DNA of 44,784 bases from Candidatus Marivariicella framensis. GTDB lineage: Bacteria > Bacteroidota > Bacteroidia > Flavobacteriales > Flavobacteriaceae. Made by a program: the position numbers and the translations under genes. The notes beneath the pieces were generated by a model. It had not been told where the DNA came from, made no database searches, and saw only the letters and a list, made by a program, of their open reading frames with translations. Position 1 is the first letter of the stretch; every line of letters starts with the position of its first letter. Positions 34,884 through 43,545 of this stretch are shown here, one piece after another. The stretch lies in NCBI GenBank assembly GCA_905182735.1, contig CAJJCT010000026.1, forward strand, positions 1 through 44,784. Direction: 5' to 3'.

Positions 34884-35711
34884 TTATATAATTCCCTTTT
34901 TTATCAATTCTTGTTCCATAATTTTTTGAAGTTTTCTAGCCTCTTCTCTCGCAGAAACATCAAAACTCAATCCTCCGTTAGCGTATAAAATTTGTCGAGA
35001 TGAATTAACGATTAAGCCACACTGTTCATTCATTCCAGTTGAGGCAACATCTCTTAAACTTCCACCTTGTACTCCTACCCCTGGAATCAAAAGAAATGAA
35101 TCAGGAACAATCTTTCTAATCTTTTTTAAATAATCTGCTTTTGTGGCTCCAACTACATACATGATTCTTTCAGAATTCTTCCATTTTTTAGAAACCTGAA
35201 TTACTCTTTCATATAAGGCTGTTTTATCACTAGTGAAAAACTGAAAATCATCAGCACCATCGTTAGATGTTAAGGCTAAAATAATAGCATATTTATTCTT
35301 AAAATTAAGAAATGGCTCTACAGAGTCTTTACCCATATAAGGAGAAACTGTTATTGAATCAAATGAAAGATTTTTAAAAAAAGCTTCGGCATATCGAGAT
35401 GCAGTGTTACCTATATCAGCTCTTTTTGCATCTGCAATTGTAAAAACATTTGGATAATTAGTGGAAAGATAATTACTTACTTTTTCTAAAGACTCCCACC
35501 CTTTTGATCCGTAAGATTCAAAAAATGCAATGTTAGGTTTATAGGCTATTGCATATTTGGAAGTAGAATCAATAATCGCCTTACAAAAAGAAAAAATAGG
35601 GTCTGCTTCTGACAAAAGATGCTTGGGTATCTTTTTTAAATCAACATCTAGGCCAACGCACAAAAAGGAGCGTTTTTCTTTAATTTGATCAAAAATGATT
35701 TTTTGGTTCAT
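34884..35711 (-). CDS. pyrF: Orotidine 5'-phosphate decarboxylase (type 2)
   Basis: Final step of UMP synthesis. The catalytic motif [10 protein letters not shown] (94-103) provides the Asp/Lys tetrad (K96), with LCVGLDVDL near 17-25 and the phosphate-binding PGVGVQGG near 213-220. The 275-residue length fits the longer type-2 subfamily. It overlaps prfA by 4 bp and abuts the hydrolase gene. Confidence 0.94.
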   Translation of the reverse strand: MNQKIIFDQIKEKRSFLCVGLDVDLKKIPKHLLSEADPIFSFCKAIIDSTSKYAIAYKPNIAFFESYGSKGWESLEKVSNYLSTNYPNVFTIADAKRADIGNTASRYAEAFFKNLSFDSITVSPYMGKDSVEPFLNFKNKYAIILALTSNDGADDFQFFTSDKTALYERVIQVSKKWKNSERIMYVVGATKADYLKKIRKIVPDSFLLIPGVGVQGGSLRDVASTGMNEQCGLIVNSSRQILYANGGLSFDVSAREEARKLQKIMEQELIKKGII

Positions 35712-36784
35712 ATAAGTTCTGCCGATGATTTTAATTTTTCAGTTTTTTGATGAAGCTGAAGTTCATTAATAAGTTTTGAAACATCTCCATTAATTATATT
35801 TTGAAGATCATATAATGTTAGACCTATTCTATGGTCAGTTACTCTTCCTTGAGGATAGTTATAAGTTCTGATCTTAGCTGATCTATCTCCAGAAGAAACT
35901 AAACTATTTCTTTTTTCGGAATCTGCCTCTAATTTTTTACTTAACTCCATTTCATAAAGCCTTGATCTTAAAACTTTTAAAGCCTTATCTTTATTTTTAT
36001 GTTGAGACTTTTGATCTTGACATTGAGCTACTATACCAGTTGGCTCATGAGTTAATCTTACTGCAGAATATGTAGTATTAACTGACTGACCTCCCGGACC
36101 TGATGAACAGAAATAATCAACTCTTACTTCATTCATATCAACTTGGACATCAAATTCTTCAGCCTCAGGTAAAACCATAACTGTAGAAGCAGACGTATGA
36201 ACTCTTCCTTGGGTTTCAGTTTGAGGCACTCTTTGAACCCTATGAACTCCTGATTCATATTTCAAAGTACCATAAACTTCTTGTCCTGACACTTCAAAAA
36301 TGATCTCTTTAAAACCACCTGCAGTCCCCTCACTTGAGTCAACCAGACTAGTCTTCCAACCTTTATCCTGACAGTATTTTAAATACATACGGTATAAATC
36401 TCCAGCAAAAATACTAGCTTCATCTCCTCCAGTCCCAGCTCGAATCTCAATTACAACGTTTTTAGAATCTTCGGGGTCTTTAGGTATCAATAAAACCTTA
36501 ATTTTTTCTTCTAGTTCTGGAATTTGAATTTTAGCTTCTTCAATTTGAGTTTTAGCCATTTCTATCATTTCAGAATCAGTCTCTTCTTTTAATATTATTT
36601 CAGCCTCATCTATATTAGCAAATAAAGACAAGTATATTTCACTTTGATCCATAATTGCCTTAAGGTCTTTATATTCCTTATTTATTTGAATATATTTTTT
36701 TTGATCAGATATAACATCTGGTTGGATTATTAGATCTGAAACCTCATCAAACCTTTGCTTAATAATATTTAACTTGTCTATCAT
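35708..36784 (-). CDS. prfA: Peptide chain release factor 1
   Basis: Recognises UAA/UAG stop codons and triggers peptide release. The GGQ motif is at 231-233 and the stop-codon reading PxT motif is PQT (187-189, [14 protein letters not shown]), which distinguishes RF1 from RF2. Length 358 is standard. No frameshift site is present. It lies 33 bp downstream of purM and overlaps pyrF by 4 bp. Confidence 0.96.
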   Translation of the reverse strand: MIDKLNIIKQRFDEVSDLIIQPDVISDQKKYIQINKEYKDLKAIMDQSEIYLSLFANIDEAEIILKEETDSEMIEMAKTQIEEAKIQIPELEEKIKVLLIPKDPEDSKNVVIEIRAGTGGDEASIFAGDLYRMYLKYCQDKGWKTSLVDSSEGTAGGFKEIIFEVSGQEVYGTLKYESGVHRVQRVPQTETQGRVHTSASTVMVLPEAEEFDVQVDMNEVRVDYFCSSGPGGQSVNTTYSAVRLTHEPTGIVAQCQDQKSQHKNKDKALKVLRSRLYEMELSKKLEADSEKRNSLVSSGDRSAKIRTYNYPQGRVTDHRIGLTLYDLQNIINGDVSKLINELQLHQKTEKLKSSAELI

Positions 36785-36817
36785 TTTAGAAACTATTAAT
36801 ATAAAATTACGATATAA

Positions 36818-37987
36818 TTAATATATAAAAACACCTTGTGATGTTTTAAGAGTAAGTTTTTTAGCATTTGCAGACTCTACTCTACCTATAATCTGAGCTT
36901 TAACATTGAAGTTTTTTGATACTGATATAATATCATCTGCAATAGAATGATCTACATAAAACTCTAGCCTATGACCCATATTAAAAACCTGATACATTTC
37001 TTTACCGGAAGTTCCTGATTCATTTTGAATTATTTTAAATAGAGGTGGAACAGGAAGAAAATTATCTTTTATAACATGAAGTTTATCAATAAAATGAAGA
37101 ATTTTAGTTTGAGCTCCTCCACTGCAATGAATCATACCATGAATATTATTTCTACCAATTTCTTCAAAAACCTGCTGAACAATTGGAGCATATGTTCTAG
37201 TAGGAGACAAAACTAATTTTCCAACATCTAAATCAAGTCCTTCAACAGGGTCAGTTAATTTTTTTTTACCAGAATACACCAAGGAAGAAGGTAAGTTAAT
37301 ATCATAAGTTTCAGGATATTTATCAGCTAAATATTTTGCAAAAACATCGTGTCTGGCAGATGTTAAACCATTACTACCCATACCTCCATTATAACTGTTT
37401 TCATATGTAGCTTTACCGTATGATTCTAAGCCTACTATTACATCGCCAGATCGAATATTAGAATTATCAATAACATCTTCTTTTTTCATTCGAGCAGTTA
37501 TTGTTGAATCTACTATTATGGTTTTAACTAAATCCCCAACATCAGCTGTCTCTCCCCCAGTTGAAAAAATATTAATATTATATTTTCTAAGATCTTCTAT
37601 TAGCTCCTGAGTTCCATTAATGATTGCTGAAATGACCTCGCTAGGAATTAAATTTTTATTTCTTCCAATGGTTGATGAAAGTAAAATATTGTCGGTTGCA
37701 CCAACACATATTAAGTCATCAATATTCATTATTAGAGAGTCTTGAGCTATACCCTTCCAAACTGACAAATCACCAGTTTCTTTCCAATATAAATAAGCTA
37801 ATGATGATTTTGTTCCGGCTCCATCTGCATGCATAACAATGCAATGGTCTTTACTGTTTGTTAAATAATCAGGTATAATCTTGCAAAAGGCATTTGGAAA
37901 CAAACCTTTATCTATATTTTTAATAGCGTTATGCACATCCTCTTTTTGAGCTGAAACACCACGAAGACTATATCTGTTAATTGACAT
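36818..37987 (-). CDS. purM: Phosphoribosylformylglycinamidine cyclo-ligase
   Basis: AIR synthase of purine synthesis, 389 residues, divergent from the E. coli type but with the PurM/ThiL fold motifs: MHADGAGTKSSLAYLYW (near 54-70), DSLIMNIDDLICVGA (near 83-97), FSTGGETADVGD (near 140-151) and GMIHCSGGAQTK (near 282-293). The Bacteroidetes form is annotated as PurM; a related selenide/thiamine kinase role is unlikely. First gene of a purM-prfA-pyrF-hydrolase run, with a candidate -7 box TATTTTTG (complement of 38005-38012). Confidence 0.88.
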   Translation of the reverse strand: MSINRYSLRGVSAQKEDVHNAIKNIDKGLFPNAFCKIIPDYLTNSKDHCIVMHADGAGTKSSLAYLYWKETGDLSVWKGIAQDSLIMNIDDLICVGATDNILLSSTIGRNKNLIPSEVISAIINGTQELIEDLRKYNINIFSTGGETADVGDLVKTIIVDSTITARMKKEDVIDNSNIRSGDVIVGLESYGKATYENSYNGGMGSNGLTSARHDVFAKYLADKYPETYDINLPSSLVYSGKKKLTDPVEGLDLDVGKLVLSPTRTYAPIVQQVFEEIGRNNIHGMIHCSGGAQTKILHFIDKLHVIKDNFLPVPPLFKIIQNESGTSGKEMYQVFNMGHRLEFYVDHSIADDIISVSKNFNVKAQIIGRVESANAKKLTLKTSQGVFIY

Positions 37988-38080
37988 AAAACCTAAAATT
38001 ATAACAAAAATACTTTAAGTATTCAAAATCACCCCATATTATGGAGTCTATTTTTGACTTCAAAGAATTTGTTAAATTAA

Positions 38081-40198
38081 TTAACAACTAAACAACAACT
38101 CCCTGTACTTTGCAAGTGGCCAAAGGGTATTATCTACTAATAGTTCAAGTTTATCACAATGATATCTTATGGGGTCCATTTTCGTAAGAACTTGCTTTGA
38201 GTACTCCATAGCTTTATTTTGATGATCACTGATTTCATTTGCTTTTTTTCTAGAATCAATCATAGAATTTACTCCAGAATTAATAGCGGAAACATGTCCA
38301 GATATTCTTTCAATTATTAACATTTGCTCTTTTGCGTATTTTTTAAAATCATTTCCATAGATCTCCTTAAGACCTCTAACATTTTCAATTAAAGTATTTT
38401 GATAATTTATTGCAGTAGGAATAATATGATTACGAGATATATCTCCTAAAGTCCTGGCTTCAATCTGAATCCTCATAGTATACTCTTCAAGGTCTACTAT
38501 ATACCTCGCTTCAATCTCCCTTTGGGATAAAATATTTAAAGATGAAAAAAGGCTGACACTCTTTTCAAATAAATATGCAGACAAAGCCTCTGGAGTGGAT
38601 TTGTTATGACTCAAGTTTCTCTTTTTTGCTTCTTTAACCCAAATATCAGAATAACCATCTCCCTCGAATAAAATTGGTTTTATTTCTTTGATTTGATCTC
38701 TTAAAATATTAAATATAGCATCATCTTTTTTCATGTTTTTTCCATCTACAAGACTATCAACTTTTATCTTAAAAGATATTAGTTTTTCTGCAACCATAGC
38801 ATTTAAAAATGTCATAGGCTTGGCACAGTTTGCTTTGGAGCCTACGGCTCTAAATTCAAATTTATTTCCAGTAAAAGCAAATGGTGAGGTTCTATTTCTA
38901 TCTGTGTTATCCAGTAAAATCTCAGGAATTTTTCCAATCACATTTAATTTAAGGTCTGTTTTTTCTTCTGGAGAGAGTTTTCCTTTTGAAACATTTTCTA
39001 AATCTTCTATTACTTTAGTTAATTGCTCACCTATAAAAACAGATAAAATGGCAGGAGGAGCTTCATTTGCACCCAACCTTAGATCATTACTTGCGCTAGA
39101 AGTTGCCGCTATCAATAGCTCTTCATGGTCTAATACTGCAGAAACAGTGTTTATGAAAAATGTTAAAAACTGTAAATTACTCATAGGAGTTTTGCCAGGA
39201 CTAAGAAGATTAACACCTGTATTTGTTGCTAAAGACCAATTATTATGTTTTCCTGATCCATTAATTCCATTAAATGGTTTTTCATGGAACAGAACTTCTA
39301 AATCATGTTTATATGCAACCTTATGCATAATATCCATCAACAAAGAATTATGATCAACTGACAAGTTAACTTCTTCAAAAATTGGAGCTAATTCAAATTG
39401 ACTTGGTGCCACCTCATTATGTCTTGTTTTAACTGGAATTCCAAGTCTTAAACATTCAAATTCAAGTTCTTTCATAAACTCTAAAACACGATTTGGGATT
39501 GACCCAAAATAATGATCACTCAATTGTTGCCCCTTAGAAGATCCATGACCTAAAAGAGTTCTTCCAGTCATTTTTAAGTCAGGCCTAGAGTCTATTAATG
39601 ATTTGTCAATTAAAAAGTATTCCTGTTCCCAACCTAAAGTTGGATATACTTTGGATACATTTTTATCAAAATATTTACATACTGATGTTGCGGCTTGGTC
39701 AAGAGATGCAATTGATTTCAGTAAAGGAGTTTTATAGTCCAAAGCCTCCCCTGTATAAGAAACGAAAATTGTTGGTATGCACAATGTGGTGTCAAAAATA
39801 AATGCAGGAGAAGTAGGGTCCCACGCAGTATAACCCCTAGCTTCAAAAGTATTTCTAATTCCACCACTTGGAAAACTTGAAGCATCTGGCTCTTGTTGGA
39901 CTAACTCTGCGCCATCAAATTTTTCAAGAGGGAAACCATCAACAGTAATATCAAAAAATGCATCATGTTTTTCAGCAGTAGCTCCTGTTAGAGGCTGAAA
40001 CCAATGTGAATAATGAGTAGCTCCTTTTGAAAGAGCCCAAGATTTCATGGCTGCTGCTATTTGGTCTGCTAATGCTCGAGACATCTTATTTCCTTTATCT
40101 ATTACCTCAATTAAACTATTGAAGGATTCCTTATTCAAGTATTGCTTAAAATTATTTTCATTAAAAACGCTAGCGCCGAAAATCTCAGAGTGTTTCAA
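38081..40198 (-). CDS. glnN: Glutamine synthetase type III
   Basis: A large (705-residue) GSIII, the form found in Bacteroidetes and cyanobacteria. Typical segments are WFQPLTG (near 61-67), LGWEQEYFLID (glutamate/metal site, near 193-203), PVKTRHNEVAPSQFELAP (near 255-272), the ammonia/ATP site HNNWSLAT (near 318-325) and ATSSASNDLRLGANEAPPAILS (near 363-384). It produces glutamine from glutamate and ammonium and is read away from a second, unrelated-length glutamine synthetase across 213 bp. A TATATTTG -7 box lies upstream. Confidence 0.95.
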   Translation of the reverse strand: MKHSEIFGASVFNENNFKQYLNKESFNSLIEVIDKGNKMSRALADQIAAAMKSWALSKGATHYSHWFQPLTGATAEKHDAFFDITVDGFPLEKFDGAELVQQEPDASSFPSGGIRNTFEARGYTAWDPTSPAFIFDTTLCIPTIFVSYTGEALDYKTPLLKSIASLDQAATSVCKYFDKNVSKVYPTLGWEQEYFLIDKSLIDSRPDLKMTGRTLLGHGSSKGQQLSDHYFGSIPNRVLEFMKELEFECLRLGIPVKTRHNEVAPSQFELAPIFEEVNLSVDHNSLLMDIMHKVAYKHDLEVLFHEKPFNGINGSGKHNNWSLATNTGVNLLSPGKTPMSNLQFLTFFINTVSAVLDHEELLIAATSSASNDLRLGANEAPPAILSVFIGEQLTKVIEDLENVSKGKLSPEEKTDLKLNVIGKIPEILLDNTDRNRTSPFAFTGNKFEFRAVGSKANCAKPMTFLNAMVAEKLISFKIKVDSLVDGKNMKKDDAIFNILRDQIKEIKPILFEGDGYSDIWVKEAKKRNLSHNKSTPEALSAYLFEKSVSLFSSLNILSQREIEARYIVDLEEYTMRIQIEARTLGDISRNHIIPTAINYQNTLIENVRGLKEIYGNDFKKYAKEQMLIIERISGHVSAINSGVNSMIDSRKKANEISDHQNKAMEYSKQVLTKMDPIRYHCDKLELLVDNTLWPLAKYRELLFSC

Positions 40199-40226
40199 AG
40201 TGTTTAAATTTAATTAATATAAAAAT

Positions 40227-40260
40227 CAAATATAAAGTTTTTTTAAAATCAAGAGAGCAA
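40227..40260 (-). promoter_or_regulatory. Candidate promoter of the GSIII gene
   Basis: On the minus strand TTG (complement of 40258-40260), 23 nt, and TATATTTG (complement of 40227-40234), 28 nt before the ATG. It matches the consensus at the long end of the spacer range, so unlike the GSII-type promoter it has a recognisable -33 box. Confidence 0.5.
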
Positions 40261-40292
40261 AACACCTTAGCTATTAACAAATTGACATTTTA

Positions 40293-40311
40293 ACCCCATA
40301 AAAACATGGGT
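40293..40311. promoter_or_regulatory. Second C/G palindrome in the glutamine synthetase intergenic region
   Basis: CCCAT / ATGGG arms with a 6-nt AAAAAC loop inside ACCCCATAAAAACATGGGT. It is similar to, but not spaced like, the CCCC-N8-GGGG element 50 bp further right. It lies about 59 nt upstream of the GSIII -7 box and 88 nt upstream of the GSII -7 box, so it could serve either gene or be chance. Confidence 0.35.
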
Positions 40312-40345
40312 ATTCACAAAAATTTATTCACATATAACAATTTAC

Positions 40346-40388
40346 CCCCTTATAAAAGGGGTGTAACTTTAATAAATTATTAATTTTA
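40346..40388 (+). promoter_or_regulatory. glnA (GSII-type) promoter with CCCC-N8-GGGG element
   Basis: CCCC (40346-40349), 8 nt, GGGG (40358-40361), exactly 19 nt, then TAATTTTA (40381-40388) as a -7 box of the TAnnTTT type, 23 nt before the ATG. No -33 TTG exists at the expected distance. Arm sequence, 8-nt spacer and 19-nt distance equal those at the glnB-amtB promoter. An alternative -7 box, TAACTTTA, lies at 40364-40371. Confidence 0.6.
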
Positions 40389-40411
40389 ATTTTTTAATAT
40401 AAATTTATAAA

Positions 40412-41422
40412 ATGAGCAAATCAAAACTTGAATATATATGGCTTGATGGTTATTTACCAACAGCTAATCTAAGAAGTAAAACCAAAGTGATAGAAAATTT
40501 TAATGGTAAATTATCAGACTGTCCTATGTGGTCTTTTGACGGATCCTCAACCCTTCAAGCAGAAGGAGGTTCTTCAGATCGCTTATTAAAACCTGTCGCA
40601 ATCTACCCTGACCCAATGAGAGTAAATGGATTTTTAGTAATGACTGAAGTTTTAAATGCAGACGGATCAGCTCATGAATCTAATGCAAGAGCAACAATTG
40701 ATGATGATGATAATGATTTTTGGTTTGGTTTTGAGCAAGAATATTTTATAATGGACACTGACACACAACTTCCTTTAGGTTTTCCCGTAGGAGGCTATCC
40801 TGGACCTCAGGGTTTATATTACTGTTCAGTTGGAGGGAGAAACACACACGGAAGAGATTTTGTTGAAGAGCATGCTGATCTTTGTATCGATGCAGGATTA
40901 AATTTTGAAGGAATAAATCAAGAAGTTGCTAGTGGTCAATGGGAGTTTCAATTATTTGCTAAAGGAGCCAAAAAAGCTGGAGATGAAATATGGATAGCTA
41001 GATACATTCTAGATCGACTTACAGAACAATATGGATATTACATAGAGTACCACCCTAAACCAGTCAAGGGGGATTGGAATGGATCTGGAATGCATGCGAA
41101 CTTTTCAAATGAGATTCTTAGAACATGTGGAAATCAAGCAACCTATGAAAAAATATGTGAAGCATTTAGACCTCTCACAAAAGAACACATTGCAGTATAT
41201 GGTCAAGACAATGACCAAAGACTAACTGGTCTTCATGAAACAGCTTCTATAAATGACTTCAGTTATGGAGTTTCTGACAGAGGCGCATCTATTCGCATCC
41301 CAATTGCAACTGTCGAGAATGGATGGAAGGGCTGGCTAGAGGATAGACGCCCAGCATCAAACGGAGATCCATACAAAATTGCTTCAAGAATTATTAAAAC
41401 TGTTAAATCAGCAAAAATATAA
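40412..41422 (+). CDS. glnA: Glutamine synthetase, GSII (eukaryote-like) type
   Basis: A 336-residue glutamine synthetase of the short type II form, not the 440-470 residue GSI. Motifs are PMWSFDGSSTLQAEG (near 38-52), GFEQEYFIMD (metal/glutamate site, near 109-118), NQEVASGQWEFQ (near 168-179), NGSGMHANFS (near 223-232, ATP/metal) and FSYGVSDRGASIRIP (near 286-300). GSII has no adenylylation site, so control is likely transcriptional. Divergent from the GSIII gene and followed by a strong terminator. Confidence 0.95.
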   Translation: MSKSKLEYIWLDGYLPTANLRSKTKVIENFNGKLSDCPMWSFDGSSTLQAEGGSSDRLLKPVAIYPDPMRVNGFLVMTEVLNADGSAHESNARATIDDDDNDFWFGFEQEYFIMDTDTQLPLGFPVGGYPGPQGLYYCSVGGRNTHGRDFVEEHADLCIDAGLNFEGINQEVASGQWEFQLFAKGAKKAGDEIWIARYILDRLTEQYGYYIEYHPKPVKGDWNGSGMHANFSNEILRTCGNQATYEKICEAFRPLTKEHIAVYGQDNDQRLTGLHETASINDFSYGVSDRGASIRIPIATVENGWKGWLEDRRPASNGDPYKIASRIIKTVKSAKI

Positions 41423-41443
41423 TTTAATTTGTGTTTTTAATTT

Positions 41444-41477
41444 ACACCCTAAATTTTATTGTTTAGGGTGTTTTTTT
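41444..41477. terminator. Bidirectional terminator between glnA and the CaCA antiporter
   Basis: Perfect 10-bp stem ACACCCTAAA / TTTAGGGTGT (41444-41453, 41462-41471) with an 8-nt loop and a T-run on the plus side. The two genes converge here and the hairpin can stop transcription of glnA; A-rich sequence before it gives a weaker T-run on the minus strand. Confidence 0.85.
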
Positions 41478-42411
41478 ATTTAGAGATTAAAGGATATATG
41501 AAGGATATGTAAACAGATAATAATATTACTCCTTCAATTTTACTTAATTGATTCCTTTTAAAAAAGAACACCAGAGGTAAAATCAAAAAAGAAATTCCTA
41601 TCATCCACCATAAATCATTATCTAGAAGTCCCATATCAACAACACTAACTGGAGCAATAATTGATGTAATCCCAAGAACAGCTAATAAATTAAATATGTT
41701 CGACCCTATTAAGTTCCCAATTGAAATCGCTTTTTCTTTATTAATTACTGCTATAATTGAAGCTGAAAGTTCAGGAATACTGGTGCCTATAGAGATTATA
41801 CTTACACTAATTATTCTTTCTGAAACTCCATTATCCAAGGCTAATGCAACAGCACCTTTGATCAGTGTTTCCGAACCCAACCATAGACTGAATCCCCCTG
41901 CAAGTAAATAATAAGAGATCTGAGTTATACTTAAAACATCTTTGTTTTCAGAAATTTCATCAACCGTTTCTTTTTGAAAAAAAATTAAATAAAAAAGAAA
42001 AGAGATTAATAAAACAAACATTATAAGTCCTTCAATTGAAGTCAATTTATGATCAAAAAAAATAAATAGAAAAAACAATATAGTAGCTGAAATCATCATT
42101 GGCCAATCAGTCTTGTAAAAATTAGAATTTACATTTATTGGAGATATAATTATTGTTATTGCCAAAACAAGACCAAGGTTAGCAATATTGGAACCAATAA
42201 CATTGCCAAGAGCTAGGTCTGGGTGCCCTAATAAAGCTGACCTAATACTTACAATCAACTCAGGTGCAGAAGTTGCAAAGGAAACAACCGTCATTCCAAT
42301 AACTATTTTAGGAATGTTAAGCTTTAAAGACATAGAAACAGCAGAACGCATTAACCAATCACCACCCTTTATAAGTAATACAATCCCTACTATAATTGCA
42401 ATAAACGCCAT
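41476..42411 (-). CDS. Calcium/sodium antiporter (CaCA family)
   Basis: A 311-residue K+-dependent or independent Na+/Ca2+ exchanger with ten helices. The two inverted alpha-repeats are clear: SFATSAPELIVSI with GNVIGSNIANLGLVL (near 44-92) and SIGTSIPELSASI with GNLIGSNIFNLLAVLG (near 206-247). Length and layout match YrbG-like bacterial proteins. Monocistronic; overlaps the T-run of the terminator at its 3' end. Confidence 0.92.
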   Translation of the reverse strand: MAFIAIIVGIVLLIKGGDWLMRSAVSMSLKLNIPKIVIGMTVVSFATSAPELIVSIRSALLGHPDLALGNVIGSNIANLGLVLAITIIISPINVNSNFYKTDWPMMISATILFFLFIFFDHKLTSIEGLIMFVLLISFLFYLIFFQKETVDEISENKDVLSITQISYYLLAGGFSLWLGSETLIKGAVALALDNGVSERIISVSIISIGTSIPELSASIIAVINKEKAISIGNLIGSNIFNLLAVLGITSIIAPVSVVDMGLLDNDLWWMIGISFLILPLVFFFKRNQLSKIEGVILLSVYISFIYPLISK

Positions 42412-42462
42412 TAGATAATTTTTGTCAAATATATGATTTTAAGGTCTTGATAAAAACTTTAA

Positions 42463-42933
42463 TTATATTTTCAATTTCATCTCTAATAAATTAGGCTCAA
42501 AACCATAATTAAGATATGCGGATTTTGCATTTATATTTTTATCATAAACACTTAGCCTAACCTCTGAAAGGCCTCTGTTTTTTGACCATTTAATTAATCC
42601 ATTTAAGATTAGTTTATTTACACCTTTAGACCTATAGTTTTCTTTAACATAAAAAAAACCAAGACTAATGAAATAGTCATGTTTTAAAAACGGTTTTGAT
42701 TTAACTATATCAGCAAATCCAGAACCCACTATCTCATTATCACTTTCTACTAATAAAACATAAGAGTTTTCATCTTCAATTCTTTTTGAAATATCATAAT
42801 AACTAATTACACCTTTTTTTAATGTTGGATCAAAAGGTCTCTCAAACTTGATCAATTCTTGCTCAAATTTTAATAATACATTAATGTCCTCTTGTTTTGC
42901 AGGCCTAATTTTCATTTTTAACTTCTTATCCAT
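42463..42933 (-). CDS. GNAT-family N-acetyltransferase
   Basis: A 156-residue GNAT fold protein. The opening KIRPAKQEDINVLLKFEQELI and the acetyl-CoA motif A region (FFYVKENYRSKGVNKLILNGLIKW, with the RxxGxN/G-type loop near 114-119) are clear, followed by the motif B helix NAKSAYLNYGFEP. Two starts are possible; the inner ATG at 42915 (MKIRPAKQ) matches the usual family start better than the outer one. Substrate unknown, protein or small-molecule amine. Confidence 0.85.
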   Translation of the reverse strand: MDKKLKMKIRPAKQEDINVLLKFEQELIKFERPFDPTLKKGVISYYDISKRIEDENSYVLLVESDNEIVGSGFADIVKSKPFLKHDYFISLGFFYVKENYRSKGVNKLILNGLIKWSKNRGLSEVRLSVYDKNINAKSAYLNYGFEPNLLEMKLKI

Positions 42934-43081
42934 TTCATGTATATCTGCTCAAACATACGAATTTGATTTCATAATAGTCTTTGAATCTATTGTGACCGGA
43001 GGAATCGAAAGATTTAGAATTATTGCAATTACTGAAAATATAGAATGTGTTGCTGGATCAACAATAAGAAAAAAATGGTGA
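42884..43081 (+). CDS. Possible tiny secreted protein or fragment overlapping the GNAT gene
   Basis: A 65-residue frame whose first 23 residues look like a Bacteroidetes signal peptide (hydrophobic LIFIFNFLS, then SCISAQ), followed by a 43-residue acidic/hydrophobic mature part beginning TYEFDF. Its 5' end lies antisense to the start of the GNAT gene, and its stop overlaps the ATG of the next small gene by 7 bp. The overlap makes the start uncertain (an ATG also exists at 42848). It may be a remnant of a longer secreted protein. Confidence 0.35.
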   Translation: MSSCFAGLIFIFNFLSISCISAQTYEFDFIIVFESIVTGGIERFRIIAITENIECVAGSTIRKKW

Positions 43082-43344
43082 AAAAATTAAAAAGTAATTC
43101 AAAAATAAATGATATTGTAGCCTATATATTTAAGGAAACAAAACTATTAAATCTTTATAAGGTTGCAGAAATAAGATTTAATAATATTTCAACAAATGAT
43201 ACTATAGTTAAATCTAAATTAAATAAAATGTATGAATTAGGATGGACTTTATTTGCTATTTCCTCTGCAGTAGGATCATCAGGACATAAAGACCCTAATA
43301 GAGTTTTTTTAACTAGACACCTTTTTAGAAGATTAAAAAAATAA
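43075..43344 (+). CDS. Small hypothetical basic protein
   Basis: An 89-residue basic protein from ATG 43075; an upstream ATG ten codons earlier is possible but lies inside the previous frame. The C-terminal part has a Tyr-x-x-x-Gly-Trp pattern (MYELGWTLFAISSAVG) followed by a basic tail (NRVFLTRHLFRRLKK), which loosely recalls DUF4177-like small domains. No confident family. The 7-bp overlap with the preceding frame suggests coupling. Confidence 0.45.
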   Translation: MVKKLKSNSKINDIVAYIFKETKLLNLYKVAEIRFNNISTNDTIVKSKLNKMYELGWTLFAISSAVGSSGHKDPNRVFLTRHLFRRLKK

Positions 43345-43351
43345 TTTAGCA

Positions 43352-43483
43352 ATGATCAATCAACATAAAGAATTAATTAAATGGTTTCAAAAAGAATTTG
43401 GGGTTTCAGATTATGGACTACTTTGGGTTTGTTTTATGGAGGGGTTTATTTTCGGTGGGTTAATAATTTATTTTATTCTATGA
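43352..43483 (+). CDS. 43-residue membrane miniprotein
   Basis: ATG at 43352 to TGA at 43483. The N-terminal half is an amphipathic, charged helix (HKELIKWFQKEFGVSDYG) and the C-terminal half is a single hydrophobic segment (FIFGGLIIYFIL). The pattern of aromatic residues and the regular composition favour a real protein. It begins 7 bp after the preceding small gene. Function unknown. Confidence 0.45.
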   Translation: MINQHKELIKWFQKEFGVSDYGLLWVCFMEGFIFGGLIIYFIL

Positions 43484-43545
43484 AAAAAAGCACTCCTTTA
43501 TTCAATTATTTATAAGCACTCTCAAGTCCAAAATGATAAATGCAT

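Noticed and set aside
38031-38047. ACCCCAT-ATT-ATGGAGT hairpin between GSIII and purM as another nitrogen operator
   Set aside because: Spacer is 3 nt and one arm base is mismatched; more likely a weak terminator on the minus strand for the GSIII gene.
38733-39353. A 206-codon open frame on the plus strand
   Set aside because: It lies wholly antisense within the GSIII gene and its composition follows from reverse reading of that gene; no family resemblance.
43488-43521. Direct repeat AAGCACTC at 43488 and 43514
   Set aside because: Only 8 bp, no adjoining integrase or transposase, and easily expected by chance.
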